DNA of 53,253 bases from an uncultured Fibrobacter sp. GTDB lineage: Bacteria > Fibrobacterota > Fibrobacteria > Fibrobacterales > Fibrobacteraceae. Location of the stretch: positions 1 through 53,253 of the forward strand of contig CAMKMX010000017.1 in assembly GCA_946414025.1 (NCBI GenBank), read 5' to 3'. This document shows positions 7,941 to 16,032 of the stretch, one piece after another. Made by a program: the position numbers and the translations under genes. A model generated the notes under the pieces. The model was not told where the DNA came from. It made no database searches and saw nothing but the letters and a program-made list of their open reading frames with translations. The first letter of the stretch is position 1, and every line of letters starts with the position of its first letter.

Positions 7941-8972
7941 ATGCTTGATTTGAACACTGTCGATTGGAAGACGCTCCCCTTCGGTTATTACGACACCGAT
8001 TACAATGTCCGCTGCTACTACCGCGATGGCAAGTGGGGCAAGGTTGAACTTTCTTCTTCCAAGGACATCAGCATCCACATGGCCGCTACCTGCTTGCACT
8101 ACGGCCAGGAAGGTTTCGAAGGCCTCAAGGCTTACACGGGCAAGGACGGCAAGGTCCGTATCTTCCGCGTTGACGAGAATGCGAAGCGCATGCAGAACAC
8201 CGCAAACCGCGTGCTCATGGCTGTTCCGCCGGTCGAGCTGTTCCGCGAGATGGTCCACACAGTGGTGAAGGCCAACGCCCGCTTTATTCCGCCGTACGGT
8301 CACGGTGCAACGCTCTACATCCGCCCGCTCCTCATCGGTACGAGCCCGGAAGTCGGCGTGAAGCCCTCCGACGAATACCTGCTGTTGATGTTCGTGACTC
8401 CGGTGGGTCCGTACTTCAAGGACGGTTTCAAGCCTGTCGATATGATGATCAGCCGCAACTTCGACCGAGCCGCTCCGCAGGGTACGGGTACGGTGAAGGT
8501 CGGCGGTAACTACGCTGCCAGCTTGCTCTCCCTCGCCGAAGCCAAGAAACTCGGCTACTCCAGCACCATCTACCTGGATGCTAAGGAAAAGAAGTACATC
8601 GACGAATGCGGTCCGGCAAACTTCTTCGGCATCAAGGGCAAGACCTACGTGACCCCGAAGTCCGAATCCATTCTGCCGTCGATTACGAACAAGAGCCTGC
8701 AGCAGTTGGCTGAATACCTCGGCTACACCGTGGAACGCCGCCAGGTCCCGTTCGAAGAACTCGCTGAATTCAGCGAAACTGCTGAATGCGGTACCGCCGC
8801 CGTGATTACCCCGATCAAGAAGATTGTGGATCCGGTTGCCGGTAAGGAATTCACCTACGGTGACGGCGTGAATCCGGGCCCGGTCTGCACGGAACTCTTC
8901 ACGAAGTACACTGCTATCCAGTTTGGCGAAGCGGAAGACCCGTTCGGCTGGACTGAAGTGGTGGATCTGTAA
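7941..8972 (+). CDS. ilvE: Branched-chain amino acid aminotransferase
   Basis: The 343-residue fold type IV enzyme exchanges amino groups between glutamate and the branched-chain 2-oxo acids in the last step of leucine, isoleucine and valine synthesis. The lysine that binds PLP is in GTGTVKVGGNYAAS, followed by YLDAKEKKYIDECGPANFFGI and a C-terminal ECGTAAVITP, all typical of BCAT group II. ATG 7941 has AAAGG upstream. Neighbours are not functionally linked; it appears monocistronic and ends at a terminator near 9100. Confidence 0.95.
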   Translation: MLDLNTVDWKTLPFGYYDTDYNVRCYYRDGKWGKVELSSSKDISIHMAATCLHYGQEGFEGLKAYTGKDGKVRIFRVDENAKRMQNTANRVLMAVPPVELFREMVHTVVKANARFIPPYGHGATLYIRPLLIGTSPEVGVKPSDEYLLLMFVTPVGPYFKDGFKPVDMMISRNFDRAAPQGTGTVKVGGNYAASLLSLAEAKKLGYSSTIYLDAKEKKYIDECGPANFFGIKGKTYVTPKSESILPSITNKSLQQLAEYLGYTVERRQVPFEELAEFSETAECGTAAVITPIKKIVDPVAGKEFTYGDGVNPGPVCTELFTKYTAIQFGEAEDPFGWTEVVDL

Positions 8973-8975
8973 TTT

Positions 8976-9014
8976 GTAGACCCTATCGCCCCTATGGGAC
9001 TCCAGGGTGACAAT
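8976..9014 (-). repeat. REP-like dispersed repeat, copy B
   Basis: Reverse complement of copy A at 849-889 (CCTATCGCCCC, then TCCAGGGTGACA), with a few changes. Confidence 0.6.
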
Positions 9015-9021
9015 GAGATGT

Positions 9022-9064
9022 TGTTGTCATTCTGGAGTGTTGCGAAAGCAACACGATAGAATCC
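9022..9064 (+). repeat. REP-like dispersed repeat, copy C
   Basis: TGTCATTCTGGAGTG followed by the hairpin GTTGCGAAAGCAAC and CGATAGAATCC, the same framework as copies A and B with a different loop. Confidence 0.5.
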
Positions 9065-9071
9065 AAAGAAT

Positions 9072-9103
9072 TATCCCGCGGAGAAATCTGCGGGATTTTT
9101 TTT
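9072..9103 (+). terminator. Rho-independent terminator after ilvE
   Basis: ATCCCGC and GCGGGAT pair around GGAGAAATCT, followed by a run of T. Confidence 0.8.
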
Positions 9104-9110
9104 GTGGGTA

Positions 9111-9141
9111 GGAAGGGAGATCCCCGCCTGCGCGGGGATGA
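9111..9141 (+). repeat. Second REP-like family, copy 1
   Basis: GGAGATCCCCGCC, TGC, GCGGGGATGACA is an inverted repeat. It shares its ends, GGAGATYCCCG and GGGATGACA, with 24599-24628. Confidence 0.5.
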
Positions 9142-9143
9142 CA

Positions 9144-11285
9144 TTAGGACAGTCGTTCTTTCAGTCTTGTAAACCGTCTGGTGCTGCGGTTGTTGCGGAC
9201 GGCCTGGTGGAAGGCTCCGGGTGCGGAGAGTACCCACACGTGTCCTTTCGCGCGGGTGATGGCCGTATAAAGCAGGTTCCGCTGGAGCATCACGTAGTGG
9301 CTGGAGTCGAGAATCACGATGACGGCGGGGTATTCGCTGCCCTGGCTCTTGTGGATGGTGCAGGCGTAGGCCAGCTGCAGGTCTTCTATTTCGTCTCCTT
9401 CGTAGTCCACCGTCTTGTCGTCGAAAAAGACCGTCATGGCGGACTTGTCCTTTTTGACGTTGAAGACAATGCCCACGTCACCGTTGAACACGTTCTTGTC
9501 GTAGTTGTTGGTGGTCTGCATCACCCGGTCGCCTGCCCCCCATTCGGTGCCGCCTATCTTGAATTTCTGGGCGCTGCCGTTCATGAGCCTTTGCAGGAAC
9601 TGGTTCAGCTCGAACACGCCCAGCGGGCCCTTGCGCATGGGGGCGAGAATCTGCAGGTCGCTTTTCAGGTCGATGTCCAGCTTGGAGCGCACGCCGGTGG
9701 TGATCAGTTGCTGCAATATGCCCAGGGCCTCCTCGGGAGTCTCGTAGGGCATAAAATGAAAGTTGGGTCCGTCGATAGGCGCAGGCATGATGCCCTGGTT
9801 GATTTTGGCCGCCTTGTCGGCGATGTCGTTGCCGCTGGCCTGCCGGAATATGTGCTGCAGACGCACGCTCGGGATTTTCGGACATTGCAGCAGGTCGTTC
9901 AGCACGTTGCCCGGTCCTACGCTTGGCAGCTGGTCGGCGTCTCCTACCAAGAGGATTCGCGCCCGAAGGCTCACGGCTTCTAGCAATGACGATGCAAGCC
10001 AGGTGTCCACCATGCTGAATTCATCTACAATCAACAGGTCGCAGTGCAGCTGGTTGCCTACGTTCCTGTTGAACTTCTTGGACACGGGGTCCATTTCCAG
10101 AAGACGGTGCAGCGTCTTCGCGGGTGCTCCGCAGAGGCTTTCCATACGCTTGGCGGCACGGCCCGTTGGTGCTGCCAGCAGCACGGATTCTCCCATCTGG
10201 TTGGCAAGATGCAATATGCCCTTGAGTATCGTGGTCTTTCCTGTGCCCGGGCCGCCTGTGACGATGGAGAACTTGTGGGACAGCGCCATCTGGATGGCCT
10301 GCCTTTGCACCGGGTCGAAACTGAACTTGTGTTCCCGCTCCCAGCTCACCAGGTACTGCTCGAAACCTTCGGTAGGGAGCGTGTTCCGCTGTAGCCGAAG
10401 CGCGATGTTACGTGCCACGGAGTCTTCGGCCCGGAACATGGACGGGTAAAAGCAGTCGTCGCCTACGCGGGTAATGCGCCCGTTCTTGCACAGGCCTTCG
10501 AACTGCTCCATGAGAATCTGTACCGCGTCGTCGTCAAAGCTGTCTATCCGCAGGTTCTTGAGGGTGCGGTCCAGCAGGGCGTCTTTGGGCAGGTACACGT
10601 GGCCTTCGTTGAAGGACGATTCCTGCAGGGAGTAGAGCAGTGCCGCCTGGAACCGCATGGGGCTGTCCTTCGGTAGGCCCAACTTCATGGCGATTTCGTC
10701 GGCGCTTGCAAACCCGATACCCCACACCTCTTCGCAGAGCAGGTAGGGGTTCTCCTTGATCTTTGGGATGGTGTCTTCGCCGTAGGTGCTCCACAGCCGC
10801 TTGGCGGTACTGCCCACGATGCCGTGGCTGTACAGGAACAGCATGGTTTCGCGGCTCAGGCGGGCCTCTTGCCAGCTGGCCAGAAACTCCGCCATCTTCT
10901 TGGGAGTGATTCCCTTGATTTTTACTTCGGAGAGCTTTTCGGGATGGTTGTCCAGCACCTCTGGCAGGGCGTCTCCAAAGGCCTCCACCAGGCGCTCGGC
11001 GGTCTTGGGCCCGATGCCCCGGAACAGCCCGCTGGCCAGGTAGTCCCGCAGGTTGCTATTGCCTGTCTTCAGGATTTCAAAGCCCGAAGCCTTGAACTGC
11101 TCGCCGAACTTGGGGTGGCGGCCCCATTCGCCCTCAAACCGCAGGTTCTCGCCGGGAGTGAGTGCAGGAAAATTCCCGGTGACTACCGCCACCTTGCCCG
11201 TATCAGAAATCACCACCTTCAGCACGGTAAAGCCGTTGGCCGGGTTCTGGTAGGTGACGTTCTTGATGGTTCCCTGGATCTGCAT
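9144..11285 (-). CDS. recD2: RecD2-like ATP-dependent DNA helicase
   Basis: A 713-residue SF1B helicase. The N-terminal part is an OB-like region followed by helix-hairpin-helix repeats (GIGPKTAERLVEAFG and IKGITPKKMAEF). Walker A TGGPGTGKTT lies near residue 343, Walker B LLIVDEFSMVD near 418, and motif VI YACTIHKSQGSEYPAVIV with ITRAKGHVWV near the C-terminus. This matches stand-alone RecD2, which unwinds 5'-3' without RecBC. I prefer ATG 11285; the in-frame codon at 11345 would add 20 residues of sequence unlike the family. It is preceded on the same strand by the mS38-like gene and a terminator. Confidence 0.92.
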   Translation of the reverse strand: MQIQGTIKNVTYQNPANGFTVLKVVISDTGKVAVVTGNFPALTPGENLRFEGEWGRHPKFGEQFKASGFEILKTGNSNLRDYLASGLFRGIGPKTAERLVEAFGDALPEVLDNHPEKLSEVKIKGITPKKMAEFLASWQEARLSRETMLFLYSHGIVGSTAKRLWSTYGEDTIPKIKENPYLLCEEVWGIGFASADEIAMKLGLPKDSPMRFQAALLYSLQESSFNEGHVYLPKDALLDRTLKNLRIDSFDDDAVQILMEQFEGLCKNGRITRVGDDCFYPSMFRAEDSVARNIALRLQRNTLPTEGFEQYLVSWEREHKFSFDPVQRQAIQMALSHKFSIVTGGPGTGKTTILKGILHLANQMGESVLLAAPTGRAAKRMESLCGAPAKTLHRLLEMDPVSKKFNRNVGNQLHCDLLIVDEFSMVDTWLASSLLEAVSLRARILLVGDADQLPSVGPGNVLNDLLQCPKIPSVRLQHIFRQASGNDIADKAAKINQGIMPAPIDGPNFHFMPYETPEEALGILQQLITTGVRSKLDIDLKSDLQILAPMRKGPLGVFELNQFLQRLMNGSAQKFKIGGTEWGAGDRVMQTTNNYDKNVFNGDVGIVFNVKKDKSAMTVFFDDKTVDYEGDEIEDLQLAYACTIHKSQGSEYPAVIVILDSSHYVMLQRNLLYTAITRAKGHVWVLSAPGAFHQAVRNNRSTRRFTRLKERLS

Positions 11286-11326
11286 TCGTTTTTTTCGGCT
11301 CCGTGGCGGTGTCGGGTTACACGAAA

Positions 11327-11356
11327 AAACGGAGTGTGTTGGCACCCCGTTTTAGG
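11327..11356 (-). terminator. Terminator after the mS38-like gene
   Basis: On the minus strand AAAACGGGGTG and CACTCCGTTTT pair around a short loop with a T run following. It separates the small gene from recD2. Confidence 0.7.
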
Positions 11357-11378
11357 AAATCACAAAAATGCTAACGGA

Positions 11379-11474
11379 TTAGCGAAGTTTCTTTTTGTGA
11401 CGGTCACGACGACGGCGCTTTTTGCGCTTGTGAGTCGCAATCTTCCTGCGCTTTCTTTTCTTTCCGCAAGGCAT
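11379..11474 (-). CDS. 31-residue basic ribosome-associated peptide (AURKAIP1/COX24, mS38-like)
   Basis: The 31-residue peptide starts MPCGKKRKRRKIATHKRKK and continues with arginines and lysines (RDRHKKKLR); about two thirds of residues are basic. This matches the short bacterial proteins with an AURKAIP1/COX24 domain, homologous to mitochondrial ribosomal protein mS38 and found in Bacteroidetes-related phyla, where it is expected to contact 16S rRNA. ATG 11474 follows GGAG. The gene has its own terminator and a TTGACA upstream. It is too short for normal gene finders and easily missed. Confidence 0.85.
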   Translation of the reverse strand: MPCGKKRKRRKIATHKRKKRRRRDRHKKKLR

Positions 11475-11515
11475 ATTGATTCTCCGTTAAGGGTTAAACA
11501 TAAAAATTCGGTGCC

Positions 11516-11546
11516 AAAATAGAGAAAATTATGGGGATTTTGTCAA
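11516..11546 (-). promoter_or_regulatory. Putative promoter of the mS38-like gene
   Basis: On the minus strand TTGACA (11541-11546) and TATTTT (11516-11521) are 19 bases apart, slightly longer than optimal. Confidence 0.4.
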
Positions 11547-11576
11547 GGGCGAGGGTATAAAAACGGCCAAAATGGG

Positions 11577-11594
11577 CTAAAAACGGGTTTTTAG
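11577..11594 (-). terminator. Possible terminator overlapping the lipoprotein stop
   Basis: CTAAAAAC and GTTTTTAG form an 8-bp inverted repeat across the end of the large lipoprotein gene. The stem is AT-rich, so termination is only plausible. Confidence 0.35.
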
Positions 11595-14302
11595 GGAATG
11601 CATTTCACATTGTCGATATACAGGTAGGTGCCGATGTTTTCCTGAGAAAGGTTGGAGCTAACGTCCCAACTTAAACCTGTGACTTGGTTCCAATTAATGG
11701 AGTCGCGGTTAGTACTAACTTCCTCCGATGAAAGAGTAATCGTTTTCCATTCGGCTGAGGAATTGACCTTGGGCCCCCATCCGTAATCATTACCGCCTCC
11801 AAATGTAAAAGTAACTGTGTGTCCCGAACCCTTGTAGTCGTACTGGATAGAGGTGCAGTTACCGAGTATTCCTAACATGCCGTATCTATCAGATTGAAAA
11901 GTCAAACCGATAATAGCATAATCACTATTATAAGAATTATGAACTATACCGGAAATATCTTCCATTGCCGCATAGGAATTTTTATTTGAAGTCCTAATCA
12001 TATCCCATTCGTGATCGTTTTGGGAATTGGAAAAAGACGCGTTGTTTTCTTTATAGAGATACCAGTAACCGGGAAACGCGTTTTCCGCAATGTTGTTTCC
12101 GTCTTCGAAGTCTTCGATAAGGCCTGCATAGAAATGCCAAAGCCCGTCCTGACATTTTTGTGTTCCGTCGCTACTGAGTTGACCTTCGTTTGACGTGTTG
12201 CAGGCTCCCCAGCGTTTTTCCCTTACAGCTCGTAACATTTCATTTTCTGTCGGTTCTTTCCAGCGACCATTGGAACAGATGTATACAAGGTCATCAGTGA
12301 TTTGTCCTTCTTTTGATGGGTCGCATACTCCATAGAGGACTTCGTCTTCATCTGCATAAGTCCAACTGAACGTGCTATAGTATTCGGAGTATTGTCCGTA
12401 ATCAGGTATGCCAGTTTCTTTACATATCAAAGCCCATTCTTCACCGTAATCATTTGTGGTTGCTTTGGTTTCACCTCTGCGTTTGGATGTGCAGACCCCT
12501 ATAGAATCTTCGTAATAACCGTTGTGGTTTGCAACTAGCCACTTGTCCAGACCCTCGTCATATATGAAGTCCCTACTTTCTGAGGAGTTGCTGTAGCTGG
12601 TCCAAATTTCACCATCGGTTCCCTTGTTTCCGGAGAGAAAATTACTTGCTGACGGAATATCCATTTCTTGTCTTACCCAATCAAATTTACTGCAGAACGA
12701 CTCTGAGTTGTATCCACAAACATAGTTGACAGGACCTTTTGGACAATTTGCTGGTTGTTCATAATCGCCATCGTAATAAAAATCGTAAGAACGGCTTGAA
12801 CATATTGTATCTTCAACCGTAATCACTTTCCCCTCTTGCTTGGTTGTGCATCCACCATAGTTGAGCCCTTTTTCCTTAAAGCGCCATTCATTAGAATTAG
12901 AATCAACGCGGCTCCATGTGCTCGTTTCTGCGTCGTATTTGTACGCATAACCCGTTGCTGGCCCTACCCAAAATTCTCCGTCAGTACCTTTCTTTTCTTT
13001 TCCGAATTTGTACAAATCCTTTTCTGTGCTTGTTGCTAATTTCCAGAATCCCTCTTTGCAGATAAATTGATGGGAATTGGATATTTCGCTGGAAGTGTTC
13101 GCCATTTTGCTAAGGGGGTTCTTTACATTCTGCACTTTGCCTTCATTGATCTTGTTGCACTCCCCAAGTCTGTAATTACTGTACCAGAAAGTTCTCGCAT
13201 ATTTTTCAAAGTCTGGAACGTCGCCCAAATCCCACTCCTCAATATATTCCCGGATGTTGCCAAAATGATTGACGTTATAGTATTCGACACAATTAAAGGA
13301 CCAACCTGAAGCGAGTTCGTCACTAACCCAGTCCGCAATTGTCGCCTTGGTCTTTTCATCATCCCAGGTGCCGTCTTTCTCTATGTCGGCGGCAAATTTC
13401 GCCAGGCGTTCGGTCAGTTTCGCTTCGGATGATCCTTCATTGTCATCCCTAAGTCCACCGAGCATCATTACGCTAATGGCGAGCAGGGCGGCGTTTCCTT
13501 CACCCTTGCTGAAAATGTCCAGGTCTTCGGAGCTTTCGAACTTGCCGCTAATGCCGAAGGCGTTCAAAATTTCTGCTTCGGCCTGCTTCTTGGCTGCGGG
13601 GATGTTGATTCCCGTGCCCACCAGGTAAAGGACTCGTTCGTATTCCAGGTGGGTGAGCAGGTTGATGTTCACGTTCTTGCGGTCGGAAAGGTCGGTAATG
13701 GCATAGAGGGTGATGGCGCCCTTGGACTTTTCGCCGGTGACCTCGTTACGGTAATAACCGTTAGCTTCCAGCAATGCGTACTGGCTTGCAAGGGACACGT
13801 TCGATACGCTAAATTTGCCGTCGTCGCTTGTGATTTTGCCCGTAAAGCTCTTGCCGGTCTGGGCGTAGGTCTTGCCGTCCAGTTCATAAACCTTTATGGG
13901 GGAGCCGGTCACGAAAGGGCCTTTTTGGGAAACGCCTGTGATGGACTTGTTCTTGATGGCCACCACCGGGGGCTGAATGTAGGCAGTGGAGTCCTGCTTG
14001 TAATGGAAATCGCTGGAAGACGGCGATTCGTCCTGGCCCGACGATGATGATAATTCGTTGTCGGATTGCGTCTCGCTGGAATCGGCGTTTATCCATTTGC
14101 CGTTTGAACAAATGTAGTCCGCCTTTTCGCTCTTGACAAAGACGGTGTCGCCCTCGAGCTTGTCGGTACAATCGTCCAGCTTGTCGATAGAAGAAACGAC
14201 TGCGAGTTTTTCGTCGGCGTTGCTGCCGCTGTCGCCACCGCAGGCGGCGAACATGAAAGTTAGGGCAAGTGCGGTGAGTCCGCTGATTTTATGACAGGTC
14301 AT
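11591..14302 (-). CDS. Large Fibrobacter-type lipoprotein with C-terminal carbohydrate-binding-like domain
   Basis: A 903-residue secreted protein. The signal peptide ends in a lipobox (FMFAAC), so it should be anchored at the outer membrane. A serine-rich linker (about 75-100) precedes a conserved region starting ITGVSQKGPFVTGSPIKVYEL. The middle holds several repeats of the pattern C-x(4,6)-EG-x(n)-C-x-x-G-x-W (for example CNTSNEGQLSSDG then CQDGLWHF). The last 170 residues look like a jelly-roll carbohydrate-binding or CIA30-like domain with aromatic residues. Its function is probably surface binding or plant-fibre attachment by inference; no catalytic domain is visible. It appears monocistronic, with a long empty region upstream. 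Confidence 0.8.
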   Translation of the reverse strand: MTCHKISGLTALALTFMFAACGGDSGSNADEKLAVVSSIDKLDDCTDKLEGDTVFVKSEKADYICSNGKWINADSSETQSDNELSSSSGQDESPSSSDFHYKQDSTAYIQPPVVAIKNKSITGVSQKGPFVTGSPIKVYELDGKTYAQTGKSFTGKITSDDGKFSVSNVSLASQYALLEANGYYRNEVTGEKSKGAITLYAITDLSDRKNVNINLLTHLEYERVLYLVGTGINIPAAKKQAEAEILNAFGISGKFESSEDLDIFSKGEGNAALLAISVMMLGGLRDDNEGSSEAKLTERLAKFAADIEKDGTWDDEKTKATIADWVSDELASGWSFNCVEYYNVNHFGNIREYIEEWDLGDVPDFEKYARTFWYSNYRLGECNKINEGKVQNVKNPLSKMANTSSEISNSHQFICKEGFWKLATSTEKDLYKFGKEKKGTDGEFWVGPATGYAYKYDAETSTWSRVDSNSNEWRFKEKGLNYGGCTTKQEGKVITVEDTICSSRSYDFYYDGDYEQPANCPKGPVNYVCGYNSESFCSKFDWVRQEMDIPSASNFLSGNKGTDGEIWTSYSNSSESRDFIYDEGLDKWLVANHNGYYEDSIGVCTSKRRGETKATTNDYGEEWALICKETGIPDYGQYSEYYSTFSWTYADEDEVLYGVCDPSKEGQITDDLVYICSNGRWKEPTENEMLRAVREKRWGACNTSNEGQLSSDGTQKCQDGLWHFYAGLIEDFEDGNNIAENAFPGYWYLYKENNASFSNSQNDHEWDMIRTSNKNSYAAMEDISGIVHNSYNSDYAIIGLTFQSDRYGMLGILGNCTSIQYDYKGSGHTVTFTFGGGNDYGWGPKVNSSAEWKTITLSSEEVSTNRDSINWNQVTGLSWDVSSNLSQENIGTYLYIDNVKCIP

Positions 14303-14480
14303 ATCGGCCTCCTTCGGTTAAAACCTGTGGAGTTTTGCCCTGCTTCATTGCAAAGAATTATGCCGATTCTGTATGGATACAAGAAAGGCGCAAGTCGTTG
14401 CATTTACCTGGACGAGGCTCAGCAATGCCTATAACCGATAAATGCAAACGACCCACGCCCCCAAAGGGCGACAGAACGCT

Positions 14481-14522
14481 GGATTGAGATTGCTTTACCC
14501 CTATTCGGGGTTCGCAATGACA
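14481..14522 (+). repeat. REP-like element with CCCC/GGGG hairpin
   Basis: GAGATTGCTTTACCCC, TATTC, GGGGTTCGCAATGACA. The flanks GAGATTGCTT and CGCAATGACA match a repeat type common in many genomes; a partial GAGATTGCTTCAC also occurs near 24638. Confidence 0.45.
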
Positions 14523-14718
14523 ACAGCCTGTCGAAACACGCCCAAAGAAGCCGCCAAGGGCGGCCTGTTAAACGTATTCACGTGAGCGTTCGCCTTGTTC
14601 TCGGTTAGGTGAAATTTGCTGATTTCGTCCAGAGAACAAGAGCTAAAACTCTCTAATATGTCCAGACTAAAAATAACATAAAAATGGGCTAAACGTGCAA
14701 AAAAACTTGTTTAACTCC

Positions 14719-14750
14719 TTTTGTACACGAAATTTGGCCAAAAACGGCAA
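14719..14750 (+). repeat. Left 32-bp direct repeat flanking the Rpn gene
   Basis: Begins TTTTGTACACGA and contains TTTGGCCAAAAACGGCAA. It matches 15953-15984 at 31 of 32 positions in the same orientation. Confidence 0.75.
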
Positions 14751-14956
14751 AAATTGAGGATTTTGGTCTGGCTTTTAAGCGAGGGTCTTTTGTATATTGA
14801 CCGCATTCGGTCTAGGCACGCTGCCCTGACTTTGCCGACCAGAACCAGGTCGCCTTTCCATATCACCTACAATTTTATCCCTAACAAAAATCGGGGAATC
14901 AATCCAACCCTTAGCGGCCAGCGCGTTCGTTCAACGCGTATGGTCATGGAGAATTT

Positions 14957-15892
14957 ATGGACGATAAAAATACGAGTAAACGTAAACACGATTCCTTTTT
15001 TCGCTGGCTTTTTGCCGACGTTGATCGTCTTAGGCAACTCTTGGAACTTTCAGCCAAGGTAAACCGCGATGTCAGCGAATTTATTGATGCGGTAAACTTG
15101 GACACCCTGGTCCGGATACCCGATTCCTATTCCGAAGTGGATGACACCGGCGAGGCGGACCTTGCGTTTCGCGTGAATGTCTCAACAGGAGCACCAGTTC
15201 TTGTGGGCATCCTGGTGGAACACAAGTCGGGACAGGATCCTGATACGCTTAATCAGGTTGCCCGTTATGTGCGGACCTTGATGAAACGTTATGACAGGAA
15301 CCGCATTTTTGACGGGCTGCCTACTATGGCGATTATTTTCTATAACGGAAAGGCGAACTGGAGTCCCATAAGCCACCTTGAAGATGGCTACCCTGAATTC
15401 TTTCGGAGGGCCGTGCTTCCGTTCCGTTGTGCCTTCGTGAATATGGCGGATATTCCGGACAGCGACTGTTTTGCTTGCGAAGATACCGCAACGGCAATGG
15501 GTATCGTGGCAATGAAGTATGCATATGACAAGGACAAATTGCTTGAATTGTTGCCCCGATTCAAGGAATCGCTGCGCAAGATGCCACACAAAGAAGCTAC
15601 TTGCATATTGGAAAAAATAAGTGTATATTTAAAGGAGTATATAGGCAGAGACACACTAAAGGAACTGGATATGGCATTTGTAAGTATTGGACAAAAGTAC
15701 GGCTTTGTGAGTGCCGGAGACGAGTTCCGCAGAGAACTGGCGGATGCCCGAGCAAAAGCCGAAGAGGAACGTCAAAAGGCCGAGGCAGAAAAGCTTGAAA
15801 CCGCCAGGAAGATGGTGGCCGATGGCGCGATTTCTCTTGAAAATGCCGTTTCTTACTTTGGGTATTCCAAGGAACAGATTCTAGGGAAATAG
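14957..15892 (+). CDS. Rpn/YhgA-like PD-(D/E)XK nuclease (transposase_31-type)
   Basis: A 311-residue protein of the Rpn family, whose characterised E. coli members are DNA endonucleases that promote recombination. The N-terminus HDSFFRWLFADVDRLRQLLE, the ADLAFRV segment and LVGILVEHKSGQD supply the expected D...ExK core (Asp near 59, Glu near 77, Lys near 79). The C-terminus is a charged coiled tail (ADARAKAEEERQKAEAEK) and a short helical end (ENAVSYFGYSKEQI) usual for the family. ATG 14957 has GGAG upstream. The gene sits between two nearly identical 32-bp repeats and is followed by a terminator, consistent with acquisition as a unit. Confidence 0.88.
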   Translation: MDDKNTSKRKHDSFFRWLFADVDRLRQLLELSAKVNRDVSEFIDAVNLDTLVRIPDSYSEVDDTGEADLAFRVNVSTGAPVLVGILVEHKSGQDPDTLNQVARYVRTLMKRYDRNRIFDGLPTMAIIFYNGKANWSPISHLEDGYPEFFRRAVLPFRCAFVNMADIPDSDCFACEDTATAMGIVAMKYAYDKDKLLELLPRFKESLRKMPHKEATCILEKISVYLKEYIGRDTLKELDMAFVSIGQKYGFVSAGDEFRRELADARAKAEEERQKAEAEKLETARKMVADGAISLENAVSYFGYSKEQILGK

Positions 15893-15922
15893 ACCCTAGG
15901 CATTTAGTGCGAAAAATTCAAG

Positions 15923-15946
15923 GCGGCCCCGTTAGGGGTCGCTTTT
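15923..15946 (+). terminator. Rho-independent terminator after the Rpn gene
   Basis: GCGGCCCC and GGGGTCGC pair (one G-T) around GTTA, followed by TTTT and a second T run. Confidence 0.65.
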
Positions 15947-15952
15947 GGTTCT

Positions 15953-15984
15953 TTTTGTACACGAATTTTGGCCAAAAACGGCAA
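15953..15984 (+). repeat. Right 32-bp direct repeat flanking the Rpn gene
   Basis: Same sequence as 14719-14750 with one A/T change. It lies 48 bases before the alcohol dehydrogenase start. Confidence 0.75.
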
Positions 15985-16032
15985 CTTTGGGCATAGAATC
16001 ATTGTATTATTATTAAAAACAAAGAGGAAAAC

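Larger units (their letters stand above)
14303..14956. other. 654-bp gene-free region upstream of the Rpn gene
   Basis: No credible ORF. It contains a REP-like element (14481-14522), a GCCGCC/GGCGGC hairpin near 14550, arms CTTGTTCTC and GAGAACAAG around 14600-14640, the left 32-bp direct repeat (14719-14750), a TATATT box (14793-14798) and a CGCGTT/AACGCG hairpin at 14921-14938 just before the Rpn start. Confidence 0.6.
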
